Shown here one piece after another: positions 9,030 through 19,714 of a stretch of DNA of 64,000 bases. A program made the position numbers and the translations under genes. Below the pieces are notes generated by a model. It saw only the letters and a list, made by a program, of their open reading frames with translations. It was not told where the DNA came from and ran no database searches. The DNA is from JAOUEA01 sp963762075 (GTDB lineage Bacteria > Actinomycetota > UBA4738 > HRBIN12), in the NCBI GenBank assembly GCA_963762075.1, contig CAVXJC010000001.1, positions 186,001 through 250,000 of the forward strand. The letters are read 5' to 3'. Numbering within the stretch: the first letter of the stretch is position 1; each line of letters begins with the position of its first letter.

Positions 9030-10132
9030 TCAGGAATCGCTGAGGATCGCGGCGTCGTCGCGCCCCCAGGTCAATACGACCTCGTCGCCTTCCATCACGG
9101 AGGAGGAGCGGTCGTCGCTGAGGTGGTGCACGATCAATCTCTTGCCGATCGCGGTGTCAACGTAGAACTGCGTCAGGGTGCCCAGGTACACGATCTGCCG
9201 TACCGTGCCGGACAGGCGTGACTCGCCGTTCGTCGACACCTCGCCGACGGCCAGCTGGACCCGCTCCGGACGAACCGCAACCAGCAACGACGACCCGATC
9301 CGTGCGTCTGCGCCGGTCGGTCCGACCGACACCACGATGCGGTCGCGATCGTTCACCCTCATCACGAGGTCGTCGCCGGTGGCCTCGTCGATGCGCACGT
9401 CCATCGCGTTGAGCACGCCCACGAAGTCGGCCACGAACGGCGTCGCCGGCTGCTCGTAGACCTCGCGGGGCGCCCCGAGCTGCTCGATGACCCCCTGTTT
9501 CATGACTGCGATGCGGTCGCTCATCGACAGCGCCTCGTCCTGGTCGTGGGTGACGTAGACGAACGTGGTGTTGAGCTCGTGCTGGATCCGTTTGAGCTCG
9601 AGCTGCATCTGCTTGCGGAGCTTCACGTCGAGGGCGCCGAGTGGCTCGTCGAGCAACAGGGCCGCGGGCTGGTTCACGAGGGCACGGGCGAGCGCGACAC
9701 GCTGCTGCTGGCCGCCGGAGAGCTGGTTGGGCTTTCGAGCCTGCATGCCCGCGAGCCCGACGATCTCGAGCATCTCTCCACGATCCTCCTGCGGTCGCCA
9801 GCCGGCACCTTCTTGAGCTTCAGTCCGTAGGCGATGTTCTTCTCCACGTTCATGTGCGGGAACAGCGCGTAGTGCTGGAAGCACATGTTCACCTCGCGCT
9901 TGTTCGGCGGCACGCCGGCGACATCCTTGCCTCGCAAGAGGATCGTGCCGTTATCGGGCTCCTCGAACCCGGCGACCATGCGCATCGTCGTCGTCTTTCC
10001 GCAGCCAGATGGCCCCAGCAGCGTGATGAACTCGCCCTCGGCGATGTCGAGCGAGATGCCGTCGACGGCGCGAACGTCACCGAACGACTTGCGAACTCCG
10101 ATGATGCTGATCGCGACCCCGGCCTCGGTCAT
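9030..10132 (-). CDS. potA: Polyamine-type ABC transporter ATP-binding protein PotA (frameshifted)
   Basis: ATPase of a spermidine/putrescine-type importer. The N-terminal half has Walker A GPSGCGKTTT and the Q-loop region. The C-terminal half has the signature LSGGQQQRVALARAL, Walker B LLLDEPLGALD, the H-loop YVTHDQDEA and a TOBE domain ending ILSDS. The two halves lie in different frames. The change falls at about 9780-9790, where RRRIVE should run on into GEMLEIVGLAG, consistent with one lost base. It begins by ATGA overlap with the potC stop (10129-10132), so order and coupling are potD-potB-potC-potA on the minus strand. Substrate assignment follows the binding protein; related importers carry other cationic compounds. 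Confidence 0.85.
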
Positions 10133-10974
10133 GCGACTGCCACCTCTTCCTCTCGTACGGTCGTGGCCGATTCGAGCCGCCGGTCGCTCACGCGTCTGAA
10201 CACCTCAGCAGCGATCACCACGACCGCCGACACGATCAGGATCACGACCGCCACCGCGATGACCTGGGGAAGCTGACGAGGAAGCCGGAGCTGCGAGTAC
10301 AGGTACACAGGGAACGTGACTTCCCCGCCTCCGGCGACGAACGACGCGACGACGACCTCGTCGAACGAGATCACGAAGCACAGGAGGAACGCCGAGAAGA
10401 TCGCCGGCGCCATCAGCGGAAGGGTGATCCGGTTGAACGTCGTCAGCCATCCGGCGCCGAGATCACGCGAGGCTTCCTCGAGCGCGGCCGGGATGCGCTC
10501 GAGCCGAGGCACGAGCGTCAGGATCGCGAAAGGTAGTGAGATGACGATGTGGCCGATCGCGATCGTGAACGGGGAGAGAGGTATGCCGATCGTCTTGAAC
10601 AGGATGAGCAAGGCGATGCCCAGTACGACAAGTGGGATGACGAGTGGGGCGAGCATCACCCCCGACACGAGGCTCTTCGCATAGATTCGGCGTCGAACCA
10701 ACGCGATCGATGCGGGGATCGAGAGCAGGCTCGTGATCACGGCCGTCAGGGATGCTACGAGGAGACTCACGCGAAGCGACTTGAAGATCTCGGGGTTGTC
10801 GAGGAAGGTCTGATACCACCTGATCGTGAAGCCTTCCCACGGGAACGACACGAACTCACGATCGTTGAACGAGAAGATCACCAAGATGGCAAGTGGCGCG
10901 TAGAGGAACACGACCAGCAGCCAGAACGTTCCCCACAACCAACGCCGGCCACTGTTCGAAATGGCGACGTTCAC
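10129..10974 (-). CDS. potC: Polyamine-type ABC transporter permease PotC
   Basis: 281-aa inner-membrane permease with about six transmembrane segments, beginning WLWGTFWLLVVFLYAPLAIL. The cytoplasmic EAA loop reads EEASRDLGAGWLTTFNRITLP, the docking site for the ATPase. This is the second permease of the heterodimer. The start is GTG 10974, overlapping the potB stop (GTGA at 10971-10974); longer open frame upstream lies within potB. Its own stop overlaps potA. Family identity is clear; transported substrate is inferred from PotD. Confidence 0.88.
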   Translation of the reverse strand: MNVAISNSGRRWLWGTFWLLVVFLYAPLAILVIFSFNDREFVSFPWEGFTIRWYQTFLDNPEIFKSLRVSLLVASLTAVITSLLSIPASIALVRRRIYAKSLVSGVMLAPLVIPLVVLGIALLILFKTIGIPLSPFTIAIGHIVISLPFAILTLVPRLERIPAALEEASRDLGAGWLTTFNRITLPLMAPAIFSAFLLCFVISFDEVVVASFVAGGGEVTFPVYLYSQLRLPRQLPQVIAVAVVILIVSAVVVIAAEVFRRVSDRRLESATTVREEEVAVA

Positions 10975-11900
10975 TCGGCGACGCTCCGCACGTCCAGGAA
11001 CCGTCCGAAGACCGCGAGCAGCACCGCCACCGCGAAGATCAGGAACATGGCCATCGCGGAGCCGAATTGCCAATCGAGCCCGGCTGTGAAGGCGCTGTTG
11101 ATCGCGCTCCCGAACATGAACCCTCCCGGCCCACCCACGAGCTGCGGAGTCACGTACTCACCGATCGTTGGGATGAACACGAAGATGAAGCCCGCGGCCA
11201 CACCCGGCAATGAGAGCGGGAGCGTGACGGTGATGAAGGTCCGCAGCCGGCTCGCACCCAGGTCGCTCGAGGCTTCCAGCATGTGGTGGTCCAGGCTCTC
11301 GAGCGACACGAAGATCGGGAGGGCGACGAACGGCACCCAGACGTATGAGAGAACCAGATAGATGGCGAACGTGCTGTTGTACATCCAATCGAGCTGTTGC
11401 TCGGGCCCCAAAACGCCGATCGATCGAAGGAACGATTGGACCATGCCCTGCGGGTTCAGGATCACCCGCCATGCGAGCACGCGCAGCAGGTAGCTCGTGA
11501 GGAACGGCACGATGATCACGAGCAGCAACATGTACTTCCGTGTGCCCGCGATGAGCGCGAGCAGGTAGGCCACCGGATAGGCGAGCAGCACCGCCGTGAT
11601 CGAGACGCCCAACGACATGCGCACCGACTTCCAGAACAGATCGAGGTACGTTTCGCTCGTGAAGAAGAACTGCCAGTGTTCGAGGGACAGGTAGTCGTCA
11701 AGTCGCAGCAGGGTGAGGAGACCGACGCTGTAGAGGCCGACCAACACGACCGGTGCCACGAAGAAGACGGTGAGCCAGAGCGTCGGGGTGGCGAGCAGGC
11801 CGGTCGTTGCCCGCCAGCTTCCGTGCCTGCGACGTCGGCGCGGCGCTTCGAATTCGCCCCGAGTCTGGGGCGGCGCATCGATCGTGGTGTCGGTGCCCAT
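10971..11900 (-). CDS. potB: Polyamine-type ABC transporter permease PotB
   Basis: 309-aa permease with a charged N-terminal tail (residues 1-30, Arg-rich) and about six membrane spans, the first TLWLTVFFVAPVVLVGLYSV. The EAA loop is LEASSDLGASRLRTFITVTLP. It pairs with PotC to form the channel. The ATG at 11900 is followed by a polar leader, and the potD stop is only 18 nt upstream, so the gene is probably translated from a potDBCA message. The tight packing and the order binding protein, permease, permease, ATPase match classical Pot operons. Confidence 0.88.
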   Translation of the reverse strand: MGTDTTIDAPPQTRGEFEAPRRRRRHGSWRATTGLLATPTLWLTVFFVAPVVLVGLYSVGLLTLLRLDDYLSLEHWQFFFTSETYLDLFWKSVRMSLGVSITAVLLAYPVAYLLALIAGTRKYMLLLVIIVPFLTSYLLRVLAWRVILNPQGMVQSFLRSIGVLGPEQQLDWMYNSTFAIYLVLSYVWVPFVALPIFVSLESLDHHMLEASSDLGASRLRTFITVTLPLSLPGVAAGFIFVFIPTIGEYVTPQLVGGPGGFMFGSAINSAFTAGLDWQFGSAMAMFLIFAVAVLLAVFGRFLDVRSVAE

Positions 11901-11918
11901 GGCCGGTCCCGGCCCCGG

Positions 11919-13058
11919 CTAGCCCGCGGCTGCCTTGACCTCGTCCCAGGCCCGGTTGTACTCGGCGCGTTGCGGTTGGTAGGCGTCGAAGATGCCGCTC
12001 GACAACGCCGCCTCGACGTCTTCGAGTCCGAAAACCTCGATCACGTCGGGGTCGACCTGTGAGAGATCGAGGTCGAGGTTGGCGTGACCGTAGCCCCACG
12101 TCGTCACGAGCCGCTGCGCCACTTCGACGTCGGCCCAGGCGTCGGCGTAGGCGTGGGCGTGGTGGTAGTTCTCGGTCTCCGATCGCAGCACCAGCCCTTC
12201 GGCCCAGGTGAAGACACCTTCTTTCGGCTTGATGTACTCCACGGGGACGTCTTCCTTCAGCACGACATACGTATCGGGCCATGAGTAGGCGGCCCACACG
12301 TTGCCCTGGCTCACGTCGTCCCACATCTGCGTGTAATCGACCCAGATCGAGTGCAGGTTCTTCGTGGCCGCGATGCAGTGCTCCTTGGCGGCTTGCAGAT
12401 CCTCGGGGCTGGCGTCGAGGGGGTCGGATTCCAAGCCCAGGGTCACATGGGCCATCGAGAGGATCCACGGCGTGTCGAACCATGCGATGTGGCCCGCGAG
12501 GGCGTCGTCGAACAGGTAGCTGTAGGAGTTGATCGACGGGTCGACCTCGTCGGTGCGGATGATCACGCCGGAGTAGCCCCAGTCGAGCACGATCTCGTAC
12601 TGCTCGCCGTTGAGCTGACCGGTCTCCTGCAGCATCGGGTTGAGGTTCGAGAAGTTCGGGATCAGCGAGGTATCCCACGGCTGGATCGCGTTGAGATCCA
12701 CGTAGTCCTGGATGTAGCCGATCTCGGGGTGCGTGATGTCCCAATAGAAGCCGCCGGCGGTCTTCGCGATCACGCCCTCGGTGTTCGTGAGGAAGCTGAA
12801 CTTGGGATCGGGGAATCCCTGCTTCGCGTAGTCGCGCCAGAGCCATTTCGCCTCGTACCCGGCCCACTCGTGGATCTGGAGCTCGCCGGTCTCCTCAGTG
12901 ATGGGGGGGATCGCCGCAGAGCTCGCCCCCCCCGGCGCGGCAGACTGCACATCCTTCCGGCAGGCTGCGAGCACGCCCATGCCGCCAGCTGCCGCCATGG
13001 ACCGCAAGAACCTGCGCCGCGTCTGCTCGTACCTCAGCACCGAGTCGAACTGCCCCAT
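11919..13058 (-). CDS. potD: Extracellular polyamine-type solute-binding lipoprotein PotD
   Basis: 379-aa substrate-binding protein of the spermidine/putrescine class. The N-terminus has a twin-arginine motif TRRRFLRSMAA followed by a hydrophobic stretch and lipobox LAAC, so it is probably exported folded through Tat and then lipidated. The body includes IHEWAGYEAK, WDITHPEIGYIQDY, VLDWGYSGVIIRTDEVDPS and WAAYSWPDTYVVLKED, typical of PotD-like proteins. First gene of the minus-strand potDBCA operon and divergent from mmsA across 165 nt. Conserved acidic ligand residues for polyamines cannot be assigned with certainty by eye, so betaine-like or other cationic solutes remain possible. Confidence 0.87.
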   Translation of the reverse strand: MGQFDSVLRYEQTRRRFLRSMAAAGGMGVLAACRKDVQSAAPGGASSAAIPPITEETGELQIHEWAGYEAKWLWRDYAKQGFPDPKFSFLTNTEGVIAKTAGGFYWDITHPEIGYIQDYVDLNAIQPWDTSLIPNFSNLNPMLQETGQLNGEQYEIVLDWGYSGVIIRTDEVDPSINSYSYLFDDALAGHIAWFDTPWILSMAHVTLGLESDPLDASPEDLQAAKEHCIAATKNLHSIWVDYTQMWDDVSQGNVWAAYSWPDTYVVLKEDVPVEYIKPKEGVFTWAEGLVLRSETENYHHAHAYADAWADVEVAQRLVTTWGYGHANLDLDLSQVDPDVIEVFGLEDVEAALSSGIFDAYQPQRAEYNRAWDEVKAAAG

Positions 13059-13223
13059 GCCAACCCCCCGTGGGTGCGCGTGATTGCTTGGGCCCGCTCG
13101 CACGGACCACGCCTGTGCGGATGATGGCCCTTTCCCTCAGCGTGCGCAACCGGGGTGACTCGAGGCTCAACGGCCGGTCGCCGGACGGGCTCGGTACCAT
13201 GCCGGAGAGGGGAGCTGATAGGC

Positions 13224-14717
<1,494 letters not shown>

Positions 14718-14757
14718 CCCATTGCCCACGACGTGACGATCAGGGAAAGGACGATCG

Positions 14758-15204
14758 ATGACCGAGGACCATGATCAGCTCCTGCAGCGAGAGGCCGAGG
14801 CATGGTCGGCGTTCCTGGCGGCCGCCGATCGCGTGCCGATGGATCGTCGAACCGAGCCCGAGGTGGTGCCGGGCTGGTCCGTTGTCGACCTCGTGTTCCA
14901 CAACGGCAAGTGGGCAGAGCTCGCCGGCACCCACCTCGAGCAGAAGGCTGCCGGCACGTTCGTCGACGAGGACCAGCCGGAGGAGGTCTGGCAAGCGATG
15001 AACGATGCTTGGGCCGAGGAATCCAAGACGCTCTCATGGGAGCAGGCAGTCGCGATCGCCGAAGCCGGTCGGATGAAGGCTCGTGCCGCCCTCGAGGCCC
15101 TCGGCGAGGTCGACGCCTCGGCTGCTTCGGCGTTCACCGACGAGACGTTCGGCCACTACCCCGAGCACACCGACGAGATCGTCCGGTTCGCCGACGGGCC
15201 GTGA
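14758..15204 (+). CDS. DinB/maleylpyruvate isomerase N-terminal-like protein
   Basis: 148-aa single-domain protein resembling the DinB/MDMPI four-helix bundle common in actinobacteria. Metal-binding histidines are plausible at the FHNGKWAEL and HYPEHTDEI segments, with early GWSVVDLV matching the PGWSVxDL signature. Some relatives are mycothiol-dependent thiol transferases or isomerases, but many have no known function. Start ATG 14758 follows GGAAAGGA. It sits between mmsA and a flavoprotein gene on the same strand. Confidence 0.75.
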   Translation: MTEDHDQLLQREAEAWSAFLAAADRVPMDRRTEPEVVPGWSVVDLVFHNGKWAELAGTHLEQKAAGTFVDEDQPEEVWQAMNDAWAEESKTLSWEQAVAIAEAGRMKARAALEALGEVDASAASAFTDETFGHYPEHTDEIVRFADGP

Positions 15205-15312
15205 CGCGCCAGGCACGCTTCCCGCGCCCTCGGAGGAGATCTCGCCGAGTCGTTCGCGGTCCGCCGGACCTCGAGACGAGAGGCATCGCTCGACTCTCGA
15301 TGAGGAGGAACG

Positions 15313-16935
15313 ATGGTTGAGGCACACGATGTCATCGTGATCGGCGGAGGGCACAATGGGCTCGTCGCGGCCGCGTATCTGTCGAAGGCCGGAGCGCGAA
15401 CCCTCGTCCTGGAGGCGCGATCGAAGGTCGGGGGAGCCGTCGACACCAGCGCCCCGTTCCCGAATCACCCCGAGCTCAAGGTGTCGACGTACTCCTACAC
15501 CATGGCGCTGATGCCGCAGTTCATCGTCGACGACCTCGATCTCGAGCGGCACGGGTATCGGGTCACGGCGTTCGGCCCCTACTACCAGGCGTTCCCGGAC
15601 GGCCGGTCGATCACGATCTACGGCGACGATCCGGTGAGGACGTACGAATCCGTCGCGCAGTTCTCACGAAGCGATGCCGAGACCTTGCCCGCATGGGACG
15701 CGTGGCTGCACCAGCTGACGGAGCTGGTCGGGCCGCTGCTGCATCAAGTGCCGCCGAAGGTTGGTTCCCGCACCTGGGGTGATCTCCTCGAACAGGCTCA
15801 GGTCGCGTGGTCGATGAGGAAGCTCGGCCCCAAGGGTGTCGCCGACCTCACCAGGTTGTTCACGATGAGCATCTCGGAATTGCTCGATCGGTGGTTCGAG
15901 TCCGAACAGGTGAAGACCATCATGATGGTTGACGGTCTGATCGGCGGCTGGGCGGGTCCCGACGAACCCGGCACGGCCTACGTCCTCTTGCACCACTCGA
16001 TCGGCAGCATCGGTGGTGAGAGCAACGTCGTGAACTGGGGCTTCCCCCACGGTGGCATGGGCTCGGTCGCTGATTCCATGCGCGGAGCGGCGGTCGCCGC
16101 CGGGTGCGAGATCCGAACGGACGCTCGTGTCCGGCGGATCCTCGTTGAGGGCGGTCGCGCGGTGGGAGTCGCCCTCGAAAGCGGTGAAGAGCTGCGGGCG
16201 CCCACGATCGTGAGCTGCATCCATCCGAAGATCGCGTTCCTCGAGCTGCTGGACCAGGACGAGCTCCCGAGAGACTTCGTTGCCGACATCGAGGCATGGA
16301 AGTCTCGCTCTGGTGTGGTGAAGATCAACCTGGCGATGTCGGAGCTGCCAGATTTCATCGCGAATCCAGGGAAGAACCTGCAGGACCACCACACCGGCTC
16401 GGTGGAGCTCTGCCTCTCTCGCGAGTACGCCGAACGTGCCTTCCAGGATGCGCACATCGACCACCGAGGGGCGGTCGCACCGTTCGTCGACGGCGCGATC
16501 CCGACCACGCTCGACAAGGACCTCATGCCCGAAGGCGTCCACTTCTTCAACATGTTCAGCCAGTGGGTACCGCACGAGTGGAGCAGCGAGCCGCATCGTG
16601 AGGAGCTGGAGGCCTACGCCGACCGCGCGATCGACGGCTACACGTCGCTGGCCCCGAACTTCAAGGCTGCCGTGATCGATCGACAGGTGATCGGTCCGTA
16701 TGACATGGAACGAGAGCTGGGGCTGATCGGCGGCAACATCTTCCACGGGGAGCTTTCGGCCGATCAGCTGTTCCACATGCGGCCCTCGCCCGGCTACGCC
16801 GACTACCGAACCCCTATCACGGGGCTGTATCACGGCTCGTCCGCGACGCACGCCGGAGGAGGCGTGAACGGAGTGCCTGGGTGGCAGGTATCCAGGGCGA
16901 TCCGGGCGGATCGACGACGCCGAAAGCGTGGATGA
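15313..16935 (+). CDS. FAD-dependent oxidoreductase, PYROXD2/phytoene-desaturase-like
   Basis: 540-aa flavin amine-oxidase/CrtI-fold protein. The N-terminal Rossmann motif is VIGGGHNGLVAAAYL, followed by the LVLEARSKVGGAVDTS segment; the C-terminal FAD site is HGSSATHAGGGVNGVPGW. This layout fits the bacterial PYROXD2-like group rather than true carotenoid desaturases, since no phytoene synthase is present. A Shine-Dalgarno GAGGAGGA precedes the ATG. A clear paralogue with the same order of motifs lies at 26007-27662. Convergent with the Lrp gene. The substrate is unknown. Confidence 0.85.
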   Translation: MVEAHDVIVIGGGHNGLVAAAYLSKAGARTLVLEARSKVGGAVDTSAPFPNHPELKVSTYSYTMALMPQFIVDDLDLERHGYRVTAFGPYYQAFPDGRSITIYGDDPVRTYESVAQFSRSDAETLPAWDAWLHQLTELVGPLLHQVPPKVGSRTWGDLLEQAQVAWSMRKLGPKGVADLTRLFTMSISELLDRWFESEQVKTIMMVDGLIGGWAGPDEPGTAYVLLHHSIGSIGGESNVVNWGFPHGGMGSVADSMRGAAVAAGCEIRTDARVRRILVEGGRAVGVALESGEELRAPTIVSCIHPKIAFLELLDQDELPRDFVADIEAWKSRSGVVKINLAMSELPDFIANPGKNLQDHHTGSVELCLSREYAERAFQDAHIDHRGAVAPFVDGAIPTTLDKDLMPEGVHFFNMFSQWVPHEWSSEPHREELEAYADRAIDGYTSLAPNFKAAVIDRQVIGPYDMERELGLIGGNIFHGELSADQLFHMRPSPGYADYRTPITGLYHGSSATHAGGGVNGVPGWQVSRAIRADRRRRKRG

Positions 16936-16944
16936 CCCACAGGA

Positions 16945-17427
16945 TCACCGTGTCGGAGGCTCGCCGGCTCGGCCGAGGTCGGTGTAGCGGAACGTTCCCT
17001 TCGCGATGCGCAGACCGACGAAGGAATCGATCTCGATGACACCGGGCACTGCTCGCACCTCACGCTGCATCACCCGCAGCAGATCGTCACCGTCCTGTGC
17101 GACGATCTCCACCAGCACGTCGTAGTGGCCGGTGCATTCGATCACGTACACCGCCTCGGGGATGCGGCAGAGGCCATCGATCGCCGTGCGCACGTCGCGG
17201 CCCCCCAAGCGCACGCCGAGGTATGCGAAGAGCAGGCCGAGCTCGTGTGGCTTCACGTCGGTGACGAACCGGATCGCGTCGATGCGCTGCAGGCGTGCGA
17301 CCCTCGCCCTGATCGTCGCCTCTGCGACACCTAGCTCGTCTGCGACCGACGTGAAGGCCCGGCGGCCGTCTTCGGCCAGGGCGTCGATGATGCGAAGGTC
17401 GAGTTCGTCGAAGCGAGGGGTAGGCAT
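16945..17427 (-). CDS. Lrp/AsnC family transcriptional regulator
   Basis: 160-aa regulator: an N-terminal helix-turn-helix (DELDLRIIDALAEDGR, ADELGVAEATIRARVARL) and a C-terminal RAM ligand domain (YVIECTGHYDVLVEIVAQD). The family senses amino acids or related small molecules and often controls a divergent gene and itself. The divergent gene here is the Rieske oxygenase, and the shared region holds a perfect TGCGAT-T-ATCGCA dyad at 17434-17446, immediately upstream of this gene's ATG. The ATG at 17427 gives the standard family start; a longer frame upstream would run through that dyad. Ligand unknown; a methylated glycine or betaine is a reasonable guess. Confidence 0.9.
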   Translation of the reverse strand: MPTPRFDELDLRIIDALAEDGRRAFTSVADELGVAEATIRARVARLQRIDAIRFVTDVKPHELGLLFAYLGVRLGGRDVRTAIDGLCRIPEAVYVIECTGHYDVLVEIVAQDGDDLLRVMQREVRAVPGVIEIDSFVGLRIAKGTFRYTDLGRAGEPPTR

Positions 17428-17433
17428 GGGTGA

Positions 17434-17446
17434 TGCGATTATCGCA
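17434..17446. promoter_or_regulatory. Candidate Lrp/AsnC operator dyad
   Basis: TGCGATTATCGCA is a perfect 6-bp inverted repeat with one central base, relatively AT-rich. It lies 6 nt from the Lrp start codon in the divergent Lrp/Rieske region. A further GCGATT half-site at 17466-17471 is 30 bp away, about three helical turns. Confidence 0.5.
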
Positions 17447-17577
17447 GACTCATGACTTCGTTTTCGCGATTTCCGCATGGAGGGATGCGTGTACGGATGG
17501 CGGCGGGCGATCGAAGCGGACTAGGCTTGTCGATATCCGCGATCGCGATCGGACCGAGCACAGAAGGATCACCGGCG

Positions 17578-18744
17578 ATGGCCAAGACCGAGCAAGAGAT
17601 CAAGATCCGTAACGATGAGGTCGAGTGGGAGCCCCGGCCCACGCTCTCGAGCTCCGACTACTCGAGCCCCGAGGTGTGGCAGCAGGAACGCGAGCGCATC
17701 TGGTTCGGTGAGTGGATCTGCGCCGGTCGTGCCGAAGAGATCCCGCAACCCGGCGATCACATCGTCCGTGACATCGCCGGCGAGTCGATCTTCATCGTGC
17801 GCAACGACGCGAACGAACTGCGCGCCTTCTACAACGTCTGCGCGCACCGTGGCACGAAGTTCCTCGACGAGGCCGACGGCACGCAGAACGTGCGGAAGGC
17901 CTTCGTCTGCCCGTATCACGCGTGGGCCTTCGACCTGAACGGACGGCTGATCGGTTCGCCGAACGTCAAGGAAGACGAGCACTTCGACCGCTCGGACCAT
18001 CCCCTCTACGACATCGCGGTGGACACGTACGCGGGGTTCTTGTTCGTGAACTTGACCACGGGCGGACCGGAGGAGACGCTGCTCGAGTCGCTCACCGACG
18101 GTGCCGAGACCATCACGGCGTTCGAGCGGTTCAAGATGGATGAGCTCCGCATCGGCGTCCGCCTGACCTACGAGGTGAAGGCGAACTGGAAGATCATCGT
18201 CGAGAACTACAACGAGTGCCTGCACTGTCCGCAAGTGCACCCCGAGCTGGTGCAGGTGATCCCGCTCTTCCGGTTCGGCGAGGTCTGGGACGAGGAGATC
18301 CCCGACGACGGCAACCGCATGATGGCGGGCGCGACGTCGTTCACCAAGACCGGGCAGAGCGATTTGCCGAAGTTCCCCGATCTCGAGCCCGAAGACTATG
18401 AGATGTACTACGGCACCTACCAGTTCCCCAACCTGTTGCTCAACCTGCACCCTGATTGCGCGATGTACTACATCGGCTACCCGAAGGGTCCGACCCATAC
18501 GACGGTCGTGAGCGAGTTCATGTTCAGGCCCGAAACGCTCGTAGACCCCGAGTTGTTCAAACCCGAATCCACGGTCGAATTCTGGGACCAGATCTCGAAG
18601 CAAGATTGGGAAGTCTGCGAGCGCGCCCAGACCGGTGTGAGCTCACGGGCGTTCACCCGCGGCGTGTATCCGCGTCAGGACCGGTTCCTCTACTGGTTCA
18701 ACGAGGAATGGCGCCGGGCGATGGGCCGCGAGGTGCTCGGCTGA
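17578..18744 (+). CDS. Rieske-type ring-hydroxylating/quaternary-amine oxygenase alpha subunit
   Basis: 388-aa non-haem iron oxygenase. The Rieske [2Fe-2S] ligands are C88 and H90 in CAHRG plus C111 and H114 in CPYH. The mononuclear iron histidines are H216 and H221 in NECLHCPQVHPEL. The overall form resembles glycine betaine monooxygenase (GbcA) and carnitine or stachydrine demethylases, which oxidise an N-methyl group. Nearby demethylation flavoproteins support that reading over aromatic hydroxylation. No reductase gene is adjacent, so a partner must lie elsewhere. Start ATG 17578 has AGAAGGA upstream. Probably controlled by the divergent Lrp/AsnC protein. Confidence 0.88.
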   Translation: MAKTEQEIKIRNDEVEWEPRPTLSSSDYSSPEVWQQERERIWFGEWICAGRAEEIPQPGDHIVRDIAGESIFIVRNDANELRAFYNVCAHRGTKFLDEADGTQNVRKAFVCPYHAWAFDLNGRLIGSPNVKEDEHFDRSDHPLYDIAVDTYAGFLFVNLTTGGPEETLLESLTDGAETITAFERFKMDELRIGVRLTYEVKANWKIIVENYNECLHCPQVHPELVQVIPLFRFGEVWDEEIPDDGNRMMAGATSFTKTGQSDLPKFPDLEPEDYEMYYGTYQFPNLLLNLHPDCAMYYIGYPKGPTHTTVVSEFMFRPETLVDPELFKPESTVEFWDQISKQDWEVCERAQTGVSSRAFTRGVYPRQDRFLYWFNEEWRRAMGREVLG

Positions 18745-18754
18745 TCGAGCCGCG

Positions 18755-19654
18755 CTAGCGGCGTCGTCCGACGCCGAGGAACATGGCAACGGCGAGCGCG
18801 GTCAGCACGGCCGAGGCCACCAGGAGCGGCGTCGCCGATGTGCCGACCGTGAGATCTGACGTGAGGCGCGCCCCCAGCCTGTCATAGACCTGGCTGAGCT
18901 CGCCGGCGCTTGTGGCGGTCGAAAGACCGCCTCCCGTATCGCTCGCGATCGATCGCAAGAGCTCGGTGTCGCCGCCTTCCTCGTTCGTGTCTCCCACGAT
19001 CGCGACGGTGAACACCGGCACCGCCAGCTCTCGGGCACGGGCCGCGGCCTCATCGGGGGCGACCAGGCTGCCGGTGTCGGCACCGTCCGAGAGCAGCACG
19101 ACGGCGGCAGGCAGATCGGCCTCGATGGTGCGCTCCGCCTGCACCATGTCCAGCGCCTCGTCGAGCCCGTCGCCGATCACCGTGCCGCGGCTCGACGTGA
19201 GCCCGTCGATCGCCTCGGCGACGACCGCGCGATCCACGGCCGGTTGCACCGCCGCCGTCGCCGAGCCGGCGAAGGTGACGACGCCCACCCGGAATCCCTC
19301 CGGCACCTCGCCGAGGAACGACGTGGCAGCCGCCTTGGCCGCGGTGAACCGATCGGGCTGTACGTCGGTGGCGAGCATCGAGTCGGAGACGTCGATCGCG
19401 AGCACCACCGTGGCGGTCGCCCGGCCGGTGTCGAGTCGTACTTGGGCGAACAACAACACCAAACACGTCGAGGCGCCGAAGAGCAGGACGTACGGAGCCG
19501 TCTTGCGGATCGCCCCCGCGAGATCGACCGACATGGCCGCCCCGCCGTAGCGGCGGCGCAGCACCTGGCGGCGAACGACGATGCGCACGAACGCGGCGAC
19601 CACGATCAGGGCCCACAGGGCCAGCCACGCGGTGAGCAGCAGCTCGCTTCGCAT
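18755..19654 (-). CDS. Membrane-anchored von Willebrand factor A domain protein
   Basis: 299-aa protein with two N-terminal membrane segments (about 5-25 and 54-71), a VWA domain with an intact metal-ion site D88-x-S90-x-S92 in DVSDSM, and a C-terminal membrane segment before GVGRRR. This Aerotolerance/BatA-like layout places the VWA domain outside the membrane or in the periplasm-equivalent space. Such proteins usually work with a MoxR ATPase and a DUF58 protein, neither of which is adjacent. Convergent with the Rieske gene and divergent from the dimethylglycine-dehydrogenase-like gene. Function unknown. Confidence 0.82.
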   Translation of the reverse strand: MRSELLLTAWLALWALIVVAAFVRIVVRRQVLRRRYGGAAMSVDLAGAIRKTAPYVLLFGASTCLVLLFAQVRLDTGRATATVVLAIDVSDSMLATDVQPDRFTAAKAAATSFLGEVPEGFRVGVVTFAGSATAAVQPAVDRAVVAEAIDGLTSSRGTVIGDGLDEALDMVQAERTIEADLPAAVVLLSDGADTGSLVAPDEAAARARELAVPVFTVAIVGDTNEEGGDTELLRSIASDTGGGLSTATSAGELSQVYDRLGARLTSDLTVGTSATPLLVASAVLTALAVAMFLGVGRRR

Positions 19655-19701
19655 GCTCGGTGCATCGGTCGCGGACGGGTCGGGCTCAAGCCCGGGCGGC
19701 G

Positions 19702-19707
19702 TATCCT
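19702..19707 (+). promoter_or_regulatory. -10 box, leaderless-type promoter of DMGDH-like gene
   Basis: TATCCT ends 7 nt before the ATG at 19715. There is no Shine-Dalgarno sequence. Confidence 0.55.
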
Positions 19708-19714
19708 TCGGCGC

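Noticed and set aside
9770..9800. Programmed frameshift in potA
   Set aside because: No slippery heptamer or following pseudoknot is apparent, PotA is not known to be recoded, and a single lost base explains it; similar breaks occur in unrelated genes.
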